Assembly (NCBI GenBank): GCA_947650285.1
Contig: CANTFL010000449.1
Location: forward strand, 1 to 64,000
DNA from: Hyaloperonospora brassicae
Taxonomy: Eukaryota > Oomycota > Peronosporomycetes > Peronosporales > Peronosporaceae
Length of the DNA stretch: 64,000 bases
Direction: 5' to 3'
Positions 44,262-55,154 of the stretch are shown piece by piece. The position numbers and the translations under genes are program-made. The notes under the pieces were generated by a model, which saw only the letters and a list, made by a program, of their open reading frames with translations, was not told the origin of the DNA and made no database searches. Within the stretch, counting starts at the first letter, position 1. Each line of letters starts with the position of its first letter.

Positions 44262-44768
44262 ATGATGCGAATCGTTCGCTTTCTTCTTGCTCTGGGCGCG
44301 TTTTCGGCGAGCACTTTCGACGTCATATCGGCCGATAGAAATCTGGAAGTCGTTCAGCGTCCCCAGAATGATGGCCAGACGATCCGTCGTCTCAAAAACG
44401 TCCATACGGACGACAAGGAGCTGGACCCGGAGGATGATGTGGTATTGGCGCGGATCAAGGGGGAAGAGAGAGGACTATCTTCCGTGCGTAACTGGTTCAA
44501 GCCATTTACGCGCGGGACATCCAAAGACGAAACGAGTACCATGGACGCGGTGAAGGGTGTGTTGAAACGTGAGGATTCGATAAAGCTGACTATGAAACCA
44601 TCAGGGACGGAAATGGCGTCGAAGGCACGAAATGGGGCATCCATGTCACATGGTAAATTGTCGACCATGGAGTTAGTCGGGATGGTTGTTGGATTTTTAT
44701 TGCTCTTCTTGTCCGTCGCCACAGGGCCCATCCTTCTTTACGCACTGAGAAATGGGCCACGCTTTTGA
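44262..44768 (+). CDS. Secreted RXLR-like/EER effector E2 with C-terminal transmembrane segment
   Basis: This 168-residue protein starts at the first of two adjacent ATGs, directly before the signal peptide (residues 1-24). Motifs are at the same positions as in E1: RRLK at 42-45 and EER at 68-70. A conserved, charged spacer with NWFKPFTRGTSKDETSTMDA (77-96) follows. From residue 109 the sequence differs wholly from E1 and ends in a transmembrane segment at about 138-162 (ELVGMVVGFLLLFLSVATGP), with a short polar tail RNGPRF. By family knowledge it would be secreted and act in the host cell; the hydrophobic end suggests a membrane site. It differs from E4 by one residue (Pro34 here, His in E4). 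Its distal promoter is replaced by block A, so it may be expressed differently from E1 and E3 or not at all. Confidence 0.85.
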   Translation: MMRIVRFLLALGAFSASTFDVISADRNLEVVQRPQNDGQTIRRLKNVHTDDKELDPEDDVVLARIKGEERGLSSVRNWFKPFTRGTSKDETSTMDAVKGVLKREDSIKLTMKPSGTEMASKARNGASMSHGKLSTMELVGMVVGFLLLFLSVATGPILLYALRNGPRF

Positions 44769-45437
44769 CTAACATTGATCTACAAGATGCCGCGCTCGAA
44801 AACCTAATACGCTTGCAGCTGAACCTCTCGTGCCGAGGTCTTCAAAGTTACGGCCACCAAGTCGCGTTCGTGCACAACGTATCCGGCAAACTTCATCGTC
44901 GTTTTGCCACGCGATTCCTGTCTCCTGGTGGTTTGACGCGCATGGAAACAATAGACAAGCGGCATGTCGTAACACACAATAAATCGTCGCATGACCACTG
45001 GTCCTTTTCGTACTCTGTTCGTGTTCGCGACCGCGCAGACACGTAATCTCGAAACGCTCATCTTTCTGATACGTTTGTTTGTACGTTGTAGGTGCACAGG
45101 GTCACTCACCGGTTCCTTTCGAGCTTGCACAGTTCCATGAGGCAAAGGCAAACTTGCATGCACAGGTACGTACACGAAGCGCCAGTCGAGCTGCCACACC
45201 ATCACGAACTGTATTGCTCTAGTAAATTGCTCATCGATATCACCCATTGTGTTTCGATATGCATCCATTCTATATATAGCTTTTGTATTCAGCAGTACTG
45301 AAAACGGACAGAACAAGAAGGCTGAAAGGAATATGAGGCTTGTCAATTCAAATCTGCTTCATCGGAAGGCGGTCGAAAGTCTTACTTCCCAGACAAAGAT
45401 GTCTGCAGGAACAAAAGTTTCGTCAGCAGCGGTGTAC
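44769..45437. repeat. Block Q, copy 2
   Basis: Follows the E2 stop codon directly. Same content as 40094-40777 but more similar to copies 3 and 4. The - strand open frame 44804-45346 has a hydrophobic N-terminus, but its first codon is TTG and no ATG precedes the hydrophobic part. Confidence 0.7.
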
Positions 45438-47067
45438 GGAACCAAATGACGCCTCCTGCTTTGTGACTCTGCAACACGAAAGACATACCAAACTGTAGTG
45501 AAACCTTGCTTTGAACGAGATACTCGAGTCCCTCGGAAGAAGTACACGAAAACGATAGAAGCGAACATTGGACACCTGCAGCTCAGAACATCCAACTCGG
45601 CTCCAAAAGTGATGCAAGAGCTTCATACACTCGTTAAGAGCTCACTTCGCGTGGACAAATCATTGCTCGAGCTGTTCCACCCTGTCGAGTAACTAACGCG
45701 ATCACGGCTACACAAAAGTGCCGGTCATTGACAGTGGTGATGGTCACGTCAGCTTGCCGCTTTGTATCGCAACAACATCATGCTGCTCATCTTGCTACCG
45801 TTTGTGGGTACGCAAAAACATCGACTGCCACTAAAGCCAATCGCGTCATTGGGCGACAAAGTCGGACCACGCAGCTGGTGCACAGCGTGTTGTACCGACA
45901 CACGATGTACTCGTATCATACCAATGTGCTTTACGAATGATATTGTTGTACCACCTTCTCTTTGTGGCGCAATATATCTTGCGTCAGTGTGCGAGCCGAC
46001 GTGCACAACGGGTAAAGCGTCTCTCGATCGACTTTGTCCACCACTGAATACATGCTCTTCACAGTGTCATGGCAGGATGTGTTGATCTCTGATACGCGTA
46101 TCTCGTGGATCAAGTCGTTGCATTTGGACGTTTTTCCGATCAAACGAACCACTCACCTCTCCCAGTCCGGGAGATCTTGCATCTCGTTGCACGAAACGAC
46201 TGGCCGTACCCCGTATCAAGCAACACATGCTGCTCTCCAGACACTGAACTTCAGCAACGGCGCAAAAGCAGCAATGTGGCCCAAAAACGAATCTACATGC
46301 GGAGCCCAGACGCATCTAGATTCGTTTTTGGCGGGGCGGACCCCAGACGAATGCAGACACTCTCCGTGCACGAGACCATTGCAGAATACGTATACAGTGA
46401 TGCACTCGGACAAGTGTTGCGTCCCACAGGAATCCAGTGCACGTCAAGATTCAGTGTGTGCCGCGCAATCGAGAAACATGGGGCGGCACCAAGCCGGAGC
46501 TAAGCGCTTTCGTTCGCACAACCTCATTGAAGGTGGCCCGATTTGTATGCGGTGCCGTGAAAGTGGCTGGCTCGGTGTGGAAAGATGAGAAAACGTTTGC
46601 AATGTGTATGCTACTCAGATACAAGAAACGCAATCGAGCTTGGCCATCCGATTCATTTGACGACCACACAAGACCCGTGTGCCAAGGAAATCTCGATATC
46701 CTTCTTTGGCAACAAGGCCACGTCAGGTGGATGGTTGCAGCAGAGACGATGTCGATTGGGTCACGGCACGTTGATGGTAAGTTTCGATGCGAGCCGTTCC
46801 GAGCCTACAGACTTCTTGACATCATGGAAGGGCATACTACGCGTTAAATATTCGTCCACATGCTCCTTCTACGATCTGCTTTGCGAGCCTGCAGCATTGT
46901 GTCGTACATAACGAGTTACTTCGGCACCCCAAGTCCCAACACCCAGTCAAACGCACGTCGCCAACAAGAAAACGACAGCATAAATCCATGGAGAACGCGT
47001 GTGCGCAATCAAGACAAGGGACGAGCGTATCATCGAGAGCCTACAATGGGAGTTGCTTTTGCCTGGC
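45438..47067. repeat. Blocks A and C, third A copy
   Basis: Block A (45438-46450) runs into block C (46451-47067) as in copy 1. The C block ends at GCCTGGC, where the 9-bp duplication GTCCATGCA (47068-47076) and the Mutator-like element begin. No recognisable gene. Confidence 0.75.
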
Positions 47068-47076
47068 GTCCATGCA
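47068..47076. repeat. 9-bp target site duplication, left copy
   Basis: GTCCATGCA, repeated at 48963-48971 on the other side of the element. The unoccupied site in block C copy 1 (42408-42416) reads ATCCATACA. Confidence 0.8.
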
Positions 47077-47278
47077 GGGACGGGGTAAACATCCCCAACT
47101 GAAAGACTACCTGTCCCCAAGTCTATCCTCAACCACACAAAGACATATAATCAGTTATTTTTGGGTCGTTATTTGTGCTCGTCTTGACATATGGCAAAAC
47201 GACAGCGGTACATAGCCTTGCGTCTTGCGATCGAAACAAATATATGATATTAATATATATAGATCCACATATGAATAT

Positions 47279-47290
47279 GTATATATAAAG
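47279..47290 (+). promoter_or_regulatory. TATA-like tract within the Mutator-like element
   Basis: GTATATATAAAGG lies between the left inverted repeat and the broken ORF, about 290 bases before its ATG, and is preserved in the second copy (TATATAAAGG at 54854-54863). Role is inferred from sequence only; A/T-rich stretches are common nearby. Confidence 0.3.
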
Positions 47291-47371
47291 GCTCCCCCAC
47301 ACAACAGTGCACAACGTTACGTCTTAGCGTTTGGAAACAAACACCAAGAAATACGAGCAAAATAAACTACG

Positions 47372-47500
47372 GCACTGACGTGAGACAAGTTCGATCCAAG
47401 TGCTGCACTGACGTAAGATAAGTACGGGCCAAGGGGCAACACTAACGTAATTCAGGTTCGTTCCAAGGTGCAGCACTGACGACATACAGGTTTGAGCTAG
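47372..47500. repeat. About 35-bp tandem repeat, four units, in Mutator-like element
   Basis: Units begin (G/A)CACT(G/A)ACG and share a (T/G)TTCGATCCAAG(G)TGC-like centre: GCACTGACGTGAGACAAG, GCACTGACGTAAGATAAG, ACACTAACGTAATTCAGG and GCACTGACGACATACAGG. The second copy of the element has the same repeat at 54947-55077. Subterminal tandem motifs of this kind occur in DNA transposons, where some bind transposase; that role is inference here. Confidence 0.7.
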
Positions 47501-47578
47501 GTACTTGCTGCAAAGCTCACTGTTTACCTTCATTCGATCCTATCGCGACTTATATATCTACTGGATTCAGATTTCTGG

Positions 47579-48027
47579 ATGGATATTCGTCAGCAAGACA
47601 AAGACAGCTCGAATACGTATCGTCAGCAGTCCGAGGTTTAATGGCAACTTGCGGCCTGACGTGTCGGATGTATGTAGAAAGTCGATACTATGTGTGGCCA
47701 CTACTGAGGCGAAGGACAGATGCGATTCTGAAGGGCACGACAGAAACTTAAGTCAGAGTCAAAAAAATTTTGCACGTTGATCATGGTAATGACAGCTATT
47801 TTGAGTCTTACTATCCGGAGAGTGAAGTGCAAGACTTTATCGACACGCGTGATCCGGACCTCGCGTCATGTTGTTGCTGCAGCTCACTGAGTGCGTACCG
47901 TAGTGCCTTCGTCTGCCAAAGCTCGAGCTTTCAGTATCCATATACGCTCGAGGCTGGACAAATCATTCAACGAATAAGTGACTCTGTAATATATATTTAC
48001 ATGCGCCGAGTATCCGTTAGATATTAG
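47579..48027 (+). pseudogene. Frameshifted copy of the 148-residue ORF of the Mutator-like element
   Basis: It starts ATGGATATTCGTCAGCAAG and follows the intact paralogue at 55155-55601. GAGGTTTAATGG replaces GAGGTTGATGG, a one-base gain that creates an immediate stop. A second disturbance in the A-run near 47760 (GTCAAAAAAATTTTGC against GTCAAAAACAATTGC) shifts the frame back. The C-terminal part, with DFIDTRDPDLASCCCCSSLS, is open again to 48027. Broken by at least two indels relative to the other copy. Confidence 0.75.
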
Positions 48028-48962
48028 TAGACAGTTGCGGTAACAACAGTGACTTCGTTACCTTAGCATCTGCTGGTTGTAGACGAATTCGCCAGTCCAC
48101 TGCACACCATTGACCCCGAAGCGCTTGAGTATATAAAAATATTTAAAGAACAGGGTCACTTACGTACCTTTGCAACCTAGCACTCTTCATGACGTATGCT
48201 CATCAGCAGCTTGAGAGCGACGGCGTATCCACACTGATTATCCAGTCATCCTGTCATTCACGATACATATATGCCCAACATTAGATCGCAGCTGCATACT
48301 GTCATCGTTAGTGGCGACATGCGCGTCGGAAAAGAATCACAAGACTGTCATGCTGAGCGAAACAGTCTGTCACTTCTCTTTAATTCTTGTCTTGTGAGTT
48401 CCTTCTAGATCCTGGCGTTGTCCACTGACCCCTGTATATCAACAACATAGGTGACGCACTAGAGTGCAAAACCAATACCGTTTACATCTTGTTCTGCCAG
48501 AAACTGTGCTCAGTCGCAGGACAGCTCGTCAACTTTTACATATCGCCCTGAAGTTGCAGAAGAAATGATCAGCTACTTGTCAGAGCCTCAATTTGTATGC
48601 CGTAGGCGGATCACGGTCCTACCTTATTCCGATGGTTTCGTTTACGTAGGTCCGTGTACATTCATAGGAATGCAATTGCGGCTAGAGGTGACACATTGCA
48701 TGTAAGGCTCGGCTTTATGGGCTCGTTCGCCTCCTCTTGAAACGGCGAGGACCCGGGCAGGGTCGTGGTTTTCCTATAAGCTTGATTGTGTTCTTTGAGC
48801 TTCTCTTCGCGTAGAGCTCGGTGCTATGTACCGCTGTCGTTTTGCCATCTGTCAAGACGAGCACAAATCACGACCCAAACATAACTGATTATATGTCTTT
48901 GTGTAGTTGGGGATAGACTTGGGGACAGGTAGTCTTTCAGTTGGGGATGTTTAACCCGTCCC

Positions 48963-48971
48963 GTCCATGCA
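48963..48971. repeat. 9-bp target site duplication, right copy
   Basis: GTCCATGCA, identical to 47068-47076. It is followed by GCCCACTCGGGGTAGTCAG, the continuation of block C/segment U as in copy 1 (GCACTCTTGGGGTAGTCAG at 42417). Confidence 0.8.
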
Positions 48972-49473
48972 GCCCACTCGGGGTAGTCAGCAAGGGTAGA
49001 ACAGACGCCCCACAGTTGAGATGCTCCACACGAGCATCGACGAAGCGTGTGAGAAACCCGTCTTCGTCGCAGATGCGATGACAAAGACACGTCTTCGCAA
49101 AGGATCGGGGTTCTTGCGAGTGCACGAACACGCCCGCATGCAAAAGGTCACATAAAGAGACGCATAACCACGTGTGTGCGTAGAGAGGTTGAGCAATGAA
49201 AACAATAGGCGTCGTCAATCGTTCTACGGCGGAGATAATCACCCGCATGTGTCGTGTAACGTCTTTCCACGCTGCTCGTTGAATCGTTGCATTCATTCAC
49301 ACGAGCAGATGGCGACGGCCCATCGTACAACGCGACGATTCGCGTTTGCACATCGCAAAACACGATCAGGAACGCACGTCGCTGCATGAGCTGATCACTG
49401 TCCCATTTTCGATTCAGCACCCAAGCGCCCTGTGCTCCATCCACCGCCCGCAGAACACGTGACCAAGTCGTGC
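48972..49473 (+). promoter_or_regulatory. Upstream region of effector E3
   Basis: The only copy in which segment U (48972-49190) and the proximal region (49190-49473) are continuous, so it is the best estimate of the ancestral effector promoter. CCCATTTT lies about 65-72 bases before the start codon (about 49402-49409). Segment 49258-49297 is inverted relative to E1. Confidence 0.5.
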
Positions 49474-49980
49474 ATGATGCGAATCGTTCGCTTTCTTCTT
49501 GCTCTGGGCGCGTTTTCGGTGAGCACTTTCGACGTCATATCGGCCGATAGCGGTGTGGAAGTCGTTCAGCGTCCCCAGAATGATGGCCAGACGATCCGTC
49601 GTCTCAAAAACGTCCATACGGACGACAAGGAGCTGGACCCGGAGGATGATGTGGTATTGGCGCGGATCAAGGGGGAAGAGAGAGGACTATCTTCCGTGCG
49701 TAACTGGTTCAAGCCATTTACGCGCGGGACATCCAAAGACGAAACGAGTACCATGGACGCGGTGAAGGGTGTGTTGAAACGTGAGGATTCGATAAAGCTG
49801 ACTATGAAACCATCAGGGACGGAAATGGCGTCGAAGGCACGAAATGGGGCATCCATGTCACATGGTAAATTGTCGACCATGGAGTTAGTCGGGATGGTTG
49901 TTGGATTTTTATTGCTCTTCTTGTCCGTCGCCACAGGGCCCATCCTTCTTTACGCACTGAGAAATGGGCCACGCTTTTGA
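49474..49980 (+). CDS. Secreted RXLR-like/EER effector E3 with C-terminal transmembrane segment
   Basis: This protein has 168 residues and the same architecture as E2: signal peptide 1-24, RRLK 42-45, EER 68-70 and transmembrane segment about 138-162. Its N-terminus is closer to E1: Val16 and SGV at 26-28, where E2 and E4 have Ala16 and RNL. From residue 29 on it matches E2. Compared with E1 over the shared first 108 codons I count five amino-acid changes (21, 29, 57, 65, 77) and two silent ones. It is the only effector here with a long uninterrupted native upstream region, so it is the likeliest to keep its original expression. Function in the host is unknown. Confidence 0.85.
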   Translation: MMRIVRFLLALGAFSVSTFDVISADSGVEVVQRPQNDGQTIRRLKNVHTDDKELDPEDDVVLARIKGEERGLSSVRNWFKPFTRGTSKDETSTMDAVKGVLKREDSIKLTMKPSGTEMASKARNGASMSHGKLSTMELVGMVVGFLLLFLSVATGPILLYALRNGPRF

Positions 49981-50649
49981 CTAACATTGATCTACAAGAT
50001 GCCGCGCTCGAAAACCTAATACGCTTGCAGCTGAACCTCTCGTGCCGAGGTCTTCAAAGTTACGGCCACCAAGTCGCGTTCGTGCACAACGTATCCGGTA
50101 AACTTCATCGTCGTTTTGCCACGCGATTCCTGTCTCCTGGTGGTTTGACGCGCATGGAAACAATAGACAAGCGGCATGTCGTAACACACAATAAATCGTC
50201 GCATGACCACTGGTCCTTTTCGTACTCTGTTCGTGTTCGCGACCGCGCAGACACGTAATCTCGAAACGCTCATCTTTCTGATACGTTTGTTTGTACGTTG
50301 TAGGTGCACAGGGTCACTCACCGGTTCCTTTCGAGCTTGCACAGTTCCATGAGGCAAAGGCAAACTTGCATGCACAGGTACGTACACGAAGCGCCAGTCG
50401 AGCTGCCACACCATCACGAACTGTATTGCTCTAGTAAATTGCTCATCGATATCACCCATTGTGTTTCGATATGCATCCATTCTATATATAGCTTTTGTAT
50501 TCAGCAGTACTGAAAACGGACAGAACAAGAAGGCTGAAAGGAATATGAGGCTTGTCAATTCAAATCTGCTTCATCGGAAGGCGGTCGAAAGTCTTACTTC
50601 CCAGACAAAGATGTCTGCAGGAACAAAAGTTTCGTCAGCAGCGGTGTAC
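49981..50649. repeat. Block Q, copy 3
   Basis: Follows the E3 stop directly and is almost identical to copies 2 and 4. It leads into block A at 50650, the left edge of the second large duplication copy. Confidence 0.7.
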
Positions 50650-53012
50650 GGAACCAAATGACGCCTCCTGCTTTGTGACTCTGCAACACAAAAGACATAC
50701 CAAACTGTAGTGAAACCTTGCTTTGAACGAGATACTCGAGTCCCTCGGAAGAAGTACACGAAAACGATAGAAGCGAACATTGGACACCTGCAGCTCAGAA
50801 CATCCAACTCGACTCCAAAAGTGATGCAAGAGCTTCATACACTCGTTAAGAGCTCACTTCGCGTGGACAAATCATTGCTCGAGCTGTTCCACCCTGTCGA
50901 GTAACTAACGCGATCACGGCTACACAAAAGTGCCGGTCATTGACAGTGGTGATGGTCACGTCAGCTTGCCGCTTTGTATCGCAACAACATCATGCTGCTC
51001 ATCTTGCTACCGTTTGTGGGTACGCAAAAACATCGACTGCCACCAAAGCCAATCGCGTCATTGGGCGACAAAGTCGGACCACGCAGCTGGTGCACAGCGT
51101 GTTGTACCGACACACGATGTACTCGTATCATACCAATGTGCTTTACGAATGATATTGTTGTACCACCTTCTCTTTGTGGCGCAATATATCTTGCGTCAGT
51201 GTGCGAGCCGACGTGTACAACGGGTAAAGCGTCTCTCGATCGACTTTGTCCACCACTGAATACATGCTCTTCACAGTGTCATGGCAGGATGTGTTGATCT
51301 CTGATACGCGTATCTCGTGGATCAAGTCGTTGCATTTGGACGTTTTTCCGATCAAACGAACCACTCACCTCTCCCAGTCCGGGAGATCTTGCATCTCGTT
51401 GCACGAAACGACTGGCCGTACCCCGTATCAAGCAACACATGCTGCTCTCCAGACACTGAACTTCAGCAACGGCGCAAAAGCAGCAATGTGGCCCAAAAAC
51501 GAATCTACATGCGGAGCCCAGACGCATCTAGATTCGTTTTTGGCGGGGCGGACCCCAGACGAATGCATACACTCTCCGTGCACGAGACCATAGCCGAATA
51601 TATATACAGTGATGTACTCGGGCAAGTGTTGCGTCCCACAGGGATCCAGCGCACCTCAAGATTAAATGCAGATGGCGACGGCCCATCGTACAACATGGCG
51701 ATTCGCGTTTGCACATCGCAAAACACGATCAGAAACGCACGTCGCTGCATGAGCTGATCACTGTCCCATTTTCGATTCAGCACCCAAGCGCCCTGTGCTC
51801 CATCCACCGCCCGCAGAACACGTGACCAAGTCGTGCATGATGCGAATCGTTCGCTTTCTTCTTGCTCTGGGCGCGTTTTCGGCGAGCACTTTCGACGTCA
51901 TATCGGCCGATAGAAATCTGGAAGTCGTTCAGCGTCACCAGAATGATGGCCAGACGATCCGTCGTCTCAAAAACGTCCATACGGACGACAAGGAGCTGGA
52001 CCCGGAGGATGATGTGGTATTGGCGCGGATCAAGGGGGAAGAGAGAGGACTATCTTCCGTGCGTAACTGGTTCAAGCCATTTACGCGCGGGACATCCAAA
52101 GACGAAACGAGTACCATGGACGCGGTGAAGGGTGTGTTGAAACGTGAGGATTCGATAAAGCTGACTATGAAACCATCAGGGACGGAAATGGCGTCGAAGG
52201 CACGAAATGGGGCATCCATGTCACATGGTAAATTGTCGACCATGGAGTTAGTCGGGATGGTTGTTGGATTTTTATTGCTCTTCTTGTCCGTCGCCACAGG
52301 GCCCATCCTTCTTTACGCACTGAGAAATGGGCCACGCTTTTGACTAACATTGATCTACAAGATGCCGCGCTCGAAAACCTAATACGCTTGCAGCTGAACC
52401 TCTCGTGCCGAGGTCTTCAAAGTTACGGCCACCAAGTCGCGTTCGTGCACAACGTATCCGGTAAACTTCATCGTCGTTTTGCCACGCGATTCCTGTCTCC
52501 TGGTGGTTTGACGCGCATGGAAACAATAGACAAGCGGCATGTCGTAACACACAATAAATCGTCGCATGACCACTGGTCCTTTTCGTACTCTGTTCGTGTT
52601 CGCGACCGCGCAGACACGTAATCTCGAAACGCTCATCTTTCTGATACGTTTGTTTGTACGTTGTAGGTGCACAGGGTCACTCACCGGTTCCTTTCGAGCT
52701 TGCACAGTTCCATGAGGCAAAGGCAAACTTGCATGCACAGGTACGTACACGAAGCGCCAGTCGAGCTGCCACACCATCACGAACTGTATTGCTCTAGTAA
52801 ATTGCTCATCGATATCACCCATTGTGTTTCGATATGCATCCATTCTATATATAGCTTTTGTATTCAGCAGTACTGAAAACGGACAGAACAAGAAGGCTGA
52901 AAGGAATATGAGGCTTGTCAATTCAAATCTGCTTCATCGGAAGGCGGTCGAAAGTCTTACTTCCCAGACAAAGATGTCTGCAGGAACAAAAGTTTCGTCA
53001 GCAGCGGTGTAC
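50650..53012. repeat. 2363-bp tandem unit (A-effector-Q), second array
   Basis: This is the counterpart of 43075-45437, shifted by exactly 7575 bases. Block A occupies 50650-51663, and is fused to the E4 upstream at the same AAGATT/AAATGCAGATGG joint as E2. Only a few substitutions separate the two units, so the duplication is recent or homogenised. Confidence 0.9.
51837..52343 (+). CDS. Secreted RXLR-like/EER effector E4 with C-terminal transmembrane segment
   Basis: A 168-residue protein identical to E2 except His34 for Pro34 (CAC for CCC), between signal peptide and RRLK motif. Signal peptide, RRLK (42-45), EER (68-70) and transmembrane segment (about 138-162) are as in E2. It arose with E2 through the 7575-bp segmental duplication and has the same shortened native upstream region fused to block A. 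Whether E2 and E4 are two loci or reflect an assembly of haplotypes cannot be decided from the sequence; the distinct transposon content to the right of each array argues for two loci. Confidence 0.83.
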   Translation: MMRIVRFLLALGAFSASTFDVISADRNLEVVQRHQNDGQTIRRLKNVHTDDKELDPEDDVVLARIKGEERGLSSVRNWFKPFTRGTSKDETSTMDAVKGVLKREDSIKLTMKPSGTEMASKARNGASMSHGKLSTMELVGMVVGFLLLFLSVATGPILLYALRNGPRF

Positions 53013-54642
53013 GGAACCAAATGACGCCTCCTGCTTTGTGACTCTGCAACACAAAAGACATACCAAACTGTAGTGAAACCTTGCTTTGAACGAGATACTC
53101 GAGTCCCTCGGAAGAAGTACACGAAAACGATAGAAGCGAACATTGGACACCTGCAGCTCAGAACATCCAACTCGACTCCAAAAGTGATGCAAGAGCTTCA
53201 TACACTCGTTAAGAGCTCACTTCGCGTGGACAAATCATTGCTCGAGCTGTTCCACCCTGTCGAGTAACTAACGCGATCACGGCTACACAAAAGTGCCGGT
53301 CATTGACAGTGGTGATGGTCACGTCAGCTTGCCGCTTTGTATCGCAACAACATCATGCTGCTCATCTTGCTACCGTTTGTGGGTACGCAAAAACATCGAC
53401 TGCCACCAAAGCCAATCGCGTCATTGGGCGACAAAGTCGGACCACGCAGCTGGTGCACAGCGTGTTGTACCGACACACGATGTACTCGTATCATACCAAT
53501 GTGCTTTACGAATGATATTGTTGTACCACCTTCTCTTTGTGGCGCAATATATCTTGCGTCAGTGTGCGAGCCGACGTGTACAACGGGTAAAGCGTCTCTC
53601 GATCGACTTTGTCCACCACTGAATACATGCTCTTCACAGTGTCATGGCAGGATGTGTTGATCTCTGATACGCGTATCTCGTGGATCAAGTCGTTGCATTT
53701 GGACGTTTTTCCGATCAAACGAACCACTCACCTCTCCCAGTCCGGGAGATCTTGCATCTCGTTGCACGAAACGACTGGCCGTACCCCGTATCAAGCAACA
53801 CATGCTGCTCTCCAGACACTGAACTTCAGCAACGGCGCAAAAGCAGCAATGTGGCCCAAAAACGAATCTACATGCGGAGCCCAGACGCATCTAGATTCGT
53901 TTTTGGCGGGGCGGACCCCAGACGAATGCAGACACTCTCCGTGCACGAGACCATAGCCGAATATATATACAGTGATGCACTCGGGCAAGTGTTGCGTCCC
54001 ACAGGGATCCAGTGCACGTCAAGATTCCATGTGTGCCGCGCAATCGAGAAACATGGGGCGGCACCAAGCCGGAGCTAAGCGCTTTCGTTAGCACAACCTT
54101 ATTGAAGGTGGCCCGATCCGCATGCGATGCCGTGAAAGTGGCTGGTTCGGTGTGCAAAGATGAGAAAACGTTTGCAATGTGTATTCTACTCAGATACAAG
54201 AAACGCAATCGAGCTTGGCCATCCGATTCATTTGACGACCACACAAGACCCGTGTGCCACGGAAATCTCGATATCCTTCTTTGGCAACAAGGCCACGTCA
54301 GGTGGATGGTTGCAGCAGAGACGATGTCGATTGGGCCACGGCATGTTGATGGTAAGGTTCGATGCGAGCCGTTACGAGCCTACAGACTTCTTGACATCAT
54401 GGAAGGGCATACTACGCGTTAAATATTCGTCCACATGCTCCTTCTACGATCTGCTTTGCGAACCTGCAACATTGTCTCGTACATAACGACTTACTTCGGC
54501 ACCCCAAGTCCCAACACCCAGTCAAACGCACGACGCCAACAAGAAAACGACAGCATAAATCCATGAAGAACGCGTGTGCGCAAGCAAGAAAAGGGACGAG
54601 CATATCATCGAGAGCCTACAATGGGAGTTGCTTTTGCCTGGT
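52344..54642. repeat. Blocks Q, A and C following E4
   Basis: Q (52344-53012), A (53013-54025) and C (54026-54642) in the same order as after E2. No recognisable gene. Block C ends at the 9-bp target duplication GTCCATACA (54643-54651). Confidence 0.75.
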
Positions 54643-55154
54643 GTCCATACAGGGACGGGTTAAACATCCCCAACTGAAAGACTACCTATCCCCAAGTCTA
54701 TCCTCAACTACACAAAGACATATAGTCAGTTATTTTTGGGTCGTGATTTGTGCTCGTCTTGACAGATGGCAAAACGACAGCGGTACATAGCCTTGCGTCT
54801 TGCGATCGATACAAATATATGATATTAATATATATAGATCTATAAATGAATGTGTATATATAAAGGCTCCCCCACACAACAGTGCACAACGTTACGTCTT
54901 AGCGTTTGGAAACAAACACCAAGAAATACGAGCAAAATAAACTACGGCACTGACGTGAGACAAGTTCGATACAAGGTGCTGCACTGACGTAAGCCAAGTA
55001 CGAGCCAAGGGGCTATACTAACGTAATACAGGTTCGATCCAAGGTGCAGCACTGACGACATACATGTTTGAGCTAGGTACGTGCTGCAAAGCTTACTGTT
55101 TACCTTCATTCAATCCTATCGCGACTTATATATCTACTGGATTCAGATTTCTGG

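Larger units (their letters stand above)
43075..45437. repeat. 2363-bp tandem unit (A-effector-Q), first array
   Basis: GGAACCAAATGACGCC recurs at 45438, giving a period of 2363 bp. The same unit and period occur at 50650-53012. Each unit carries block A, effector and block Q in that order. In both arrays the next block A (45438 and 53013) leads into block C instead of another effector. Confidence 0.9.
47077..48962. mobile_element. Mutator-like (MULE-type) DNA element, 1886 bp, complete ends
   Basis: The element begins GGGACGGGGTAAACATCCCC and ends GGGGATGTTTAACCCGTCCC, with 140-bp terminal inverted repeats (47077-47216 and 48823-48962) that differ at about six positions. It is flanked by the 9-bp duplication GTCCATGCA, and an empty site exists in the paralogous block C at 42408. 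Long inverted repeats with a 9-bp duplication are the hallmark of Mutator-like elements. No transposase domain can be read in the 1.6-kb interior, so it is probably non-autonomous. It carries a frameshifted copy of the ORF at 55155 and a repeat near its left end. Confidence 0.8.

Noticed and set aside
44765..45046. 93-codon + frame directly after the effector stop
   Set aside because: It begins at TTG and overlaps the effector stop. Differences between the E1 and E2 versions mostly change amino acids near the start, with no sign of constraint.
44804..45346. 180-codon - strand frame after E2 with a hydrophobic N-terminus, repeated after E3 and E4: a possible second secreted gene convergent to the effectors
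   Set aside because: The first codon is TTG, and the first ATG lies downstream of the hydrophobic stretch, so no signal peptide would be made. The copy after E1 ends earlier through a frame change. The overlapping + frame is about as open.
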